Source: an uncultured Selenomonas sp. (lineage in GTDB: Bacteria; Bacillota; Negativicutes; Selenomonadales; Selenomonadaceae). Taken from it: DNA of 6,762 nt. A program made the position numbers and the translations under genes. Positions 6,481-6,762 of the stretch are shown in pieces (the stretch's first letter is position 1; every line of letters begins with the position of its first letter). The DNA is taken from the NCBI GenBank assembly GCA_945494195.1, contig CALYVJ010000089.1:1-6762 (forward strand), in the 5' to 3' direction. The notes beneath the pieces are model-generated. The model saw only the letters and a list, made by a program, of their open reading frames with translations, had not been told where the DNA came from and did no database searches.

Positions 6481-6762
6481 GCCTAAAGCTGTCTTTTTCG
6501 ACCGCGATGGCACACTCAACGTCGATATCCATTACCTGCATCGTCCAGAGGATTTCGTCTGGATCGAGGGAGCGAAAGAGGCCATAAAATACGTCAATGA
6601 CAAGGACTACCTAGCCATTCTCGTCACGAATCAGAGCGGTGTAGCCCGTGGATATTATCCAGAGGAAGATGTGAAGAACGTCTATGACTGGATGAACGCG
6701 GAACTTGCCAAGATTGGAGCGCATCTCGATGCGCTCTTTTACTGCCCGCATCATCCGCAGGG
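6479..6762 (+). CDS. gmhB: D-glycero-beta-D-manno-heptose 1,7-bisphosphate 7-phosphatase, N-terminal part (GmhB)
   Basis: The reading frame runs off the right edge, giving 94 residues plus two bases, roughly half of the usual length. GmhB removes the 7-phosphate from heptose 1,7-bisphosphate in the cytosol, the step between RfaE1 and RfaE2. Seen: the HAD motif I FFDRDGTLN (6-14) with nucleophile Asp8 and acid/base Asp10, motif II region VTNQSGVARGYY (49-60), and CPHHP (89-93), the beginning of the Cys/His zinc-binding loop that marks GmhB among HAD phosphatases. Start: GTG 6479 gives an N-terminus closest to E. coli GmhB, but its ribosome site is close (GGGG at 6472-6475, 3 bases away) and lies in a hairpin. 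In-frame TTG 6437 (with AGGAGG upstream), ATG 6422 and ATG 6407 also exist, so the start is unsure while the identity is not. Confidence 0.93.
   Translation, partial: MPKAVFFDRDGTLNVDIHYLHRPEDFVWIEGAKEAIKYVNDKDYLAILVTNQSGVARGYYPEEDVKNVYDWMNAELAKIGAHLDALFYCPHHPQ

Noticed and set aside
6459..6498. Rho-independent terminator after hldD
   Set aside because: The stem is good but the first T-run is 13 bases beyond it and inside gmhB, whose product belongs to the same pathway; termination here would split the pathway without a visible promoter.
4930..6519. A 529-codon open frame on the minus strand opposite rfaE1, hldD and gmhB
   Set aside because: It lies antisense to three genes with complete family motifs, has no ribosome site I can support and its translation shows no recognisable motif. 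Long antisense frames arise here from the codon bias of the + strand genes.
1..6762. CRISPR arrays, tRNA or rRNA genes, insertion sequences, integrase or phage genes
   Set aside because: No direct repeat array, tRNA-like fold or transposase motif was seen; nearly all bases belong to recognised heptose/LPS genes.

Overview
The window holds seven genes, all on the + strand and tightly packed. It is almost wholly an ADP-heptose synthesis and LPS inner-core assembly operon. The product families (heptose kinase, heptose adenylyltransferase, epimerase, bisphosphate phosphatase, two GT9 heptosyltransferases) require a diderm that makes heptose-containing LPS. Strong AGGAGG-type ribosome sites, an LtaS-like five-helix phosphotransferase and moderately GC-rich codon use point to a diderm Firmicute of the Negativicutes (Selenomonas-like). 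This assignment is an inference from gene content and style; no 16S or other marker gene is present.

Layout: (1) 1-198, the C-terminal end of the heptose-1-phosphate adenylyltransferase RfaE2/HldC, cut by the left edge. (2) 206-1228, a WaaC-like heptosyltransferase I. (3) 1246-3276, an LtaS-like membrane phosphotransferase of the alkaline phosphatase/sulfatase superfamily. (4) 3292-4461, a second GT9 heptosyltransferase (WaaF/WaaQ-like). (5) 4474-5448, the heptose-7-phosphate kinase RfaE1/HldA. (6) 5467-6456, the epimerase HldD. (7) 6479-6762, the N-terminal part of the phosphatase GmhB, cut by the right edge. Gaps between genes are 7 to 63 bases at most (mostly under 23), with no convincing internal promoter or Rho-independent terminator, so one polycistronic transcript is likely. 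No stretch over 300 bases lacks a gene.

How the genes work together: RfaE1 phosphorylates D-glycero-D-manno-heptose 7-phosphate at C1, GmhB removes the 7-phosphate, RfaE2 adds AMP to give ADP-D,D-heptose, and HldD epimerises C6 to give ADP-L,D-heptose. The two GT9 enzymes would then place heptoses on the Kdo/lipid A core. The LtaS-like protein probably decorates the core or another envelope polymer with a phospholipid-derived phosphate group; its substrate cannot be read from the sequence. The isomerase GmhA is the only step of the pathway not seen and would have to be elsewhere.

The pathway itself is known. The less ordinary points are: the LtaS-like enzyme inside a heptose operon; a perfect 15-bp inverted repeat in the 3' end of its coding region; an eight-G tract in the glycine motif of the heptose kinase, which could act as an on/off slippage site; and a 9-bp hairpin that covers the ribosome site and start codon of gmhB, with in-frame upstream starts overlapping hldD. 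I did not find a wholly new system here.
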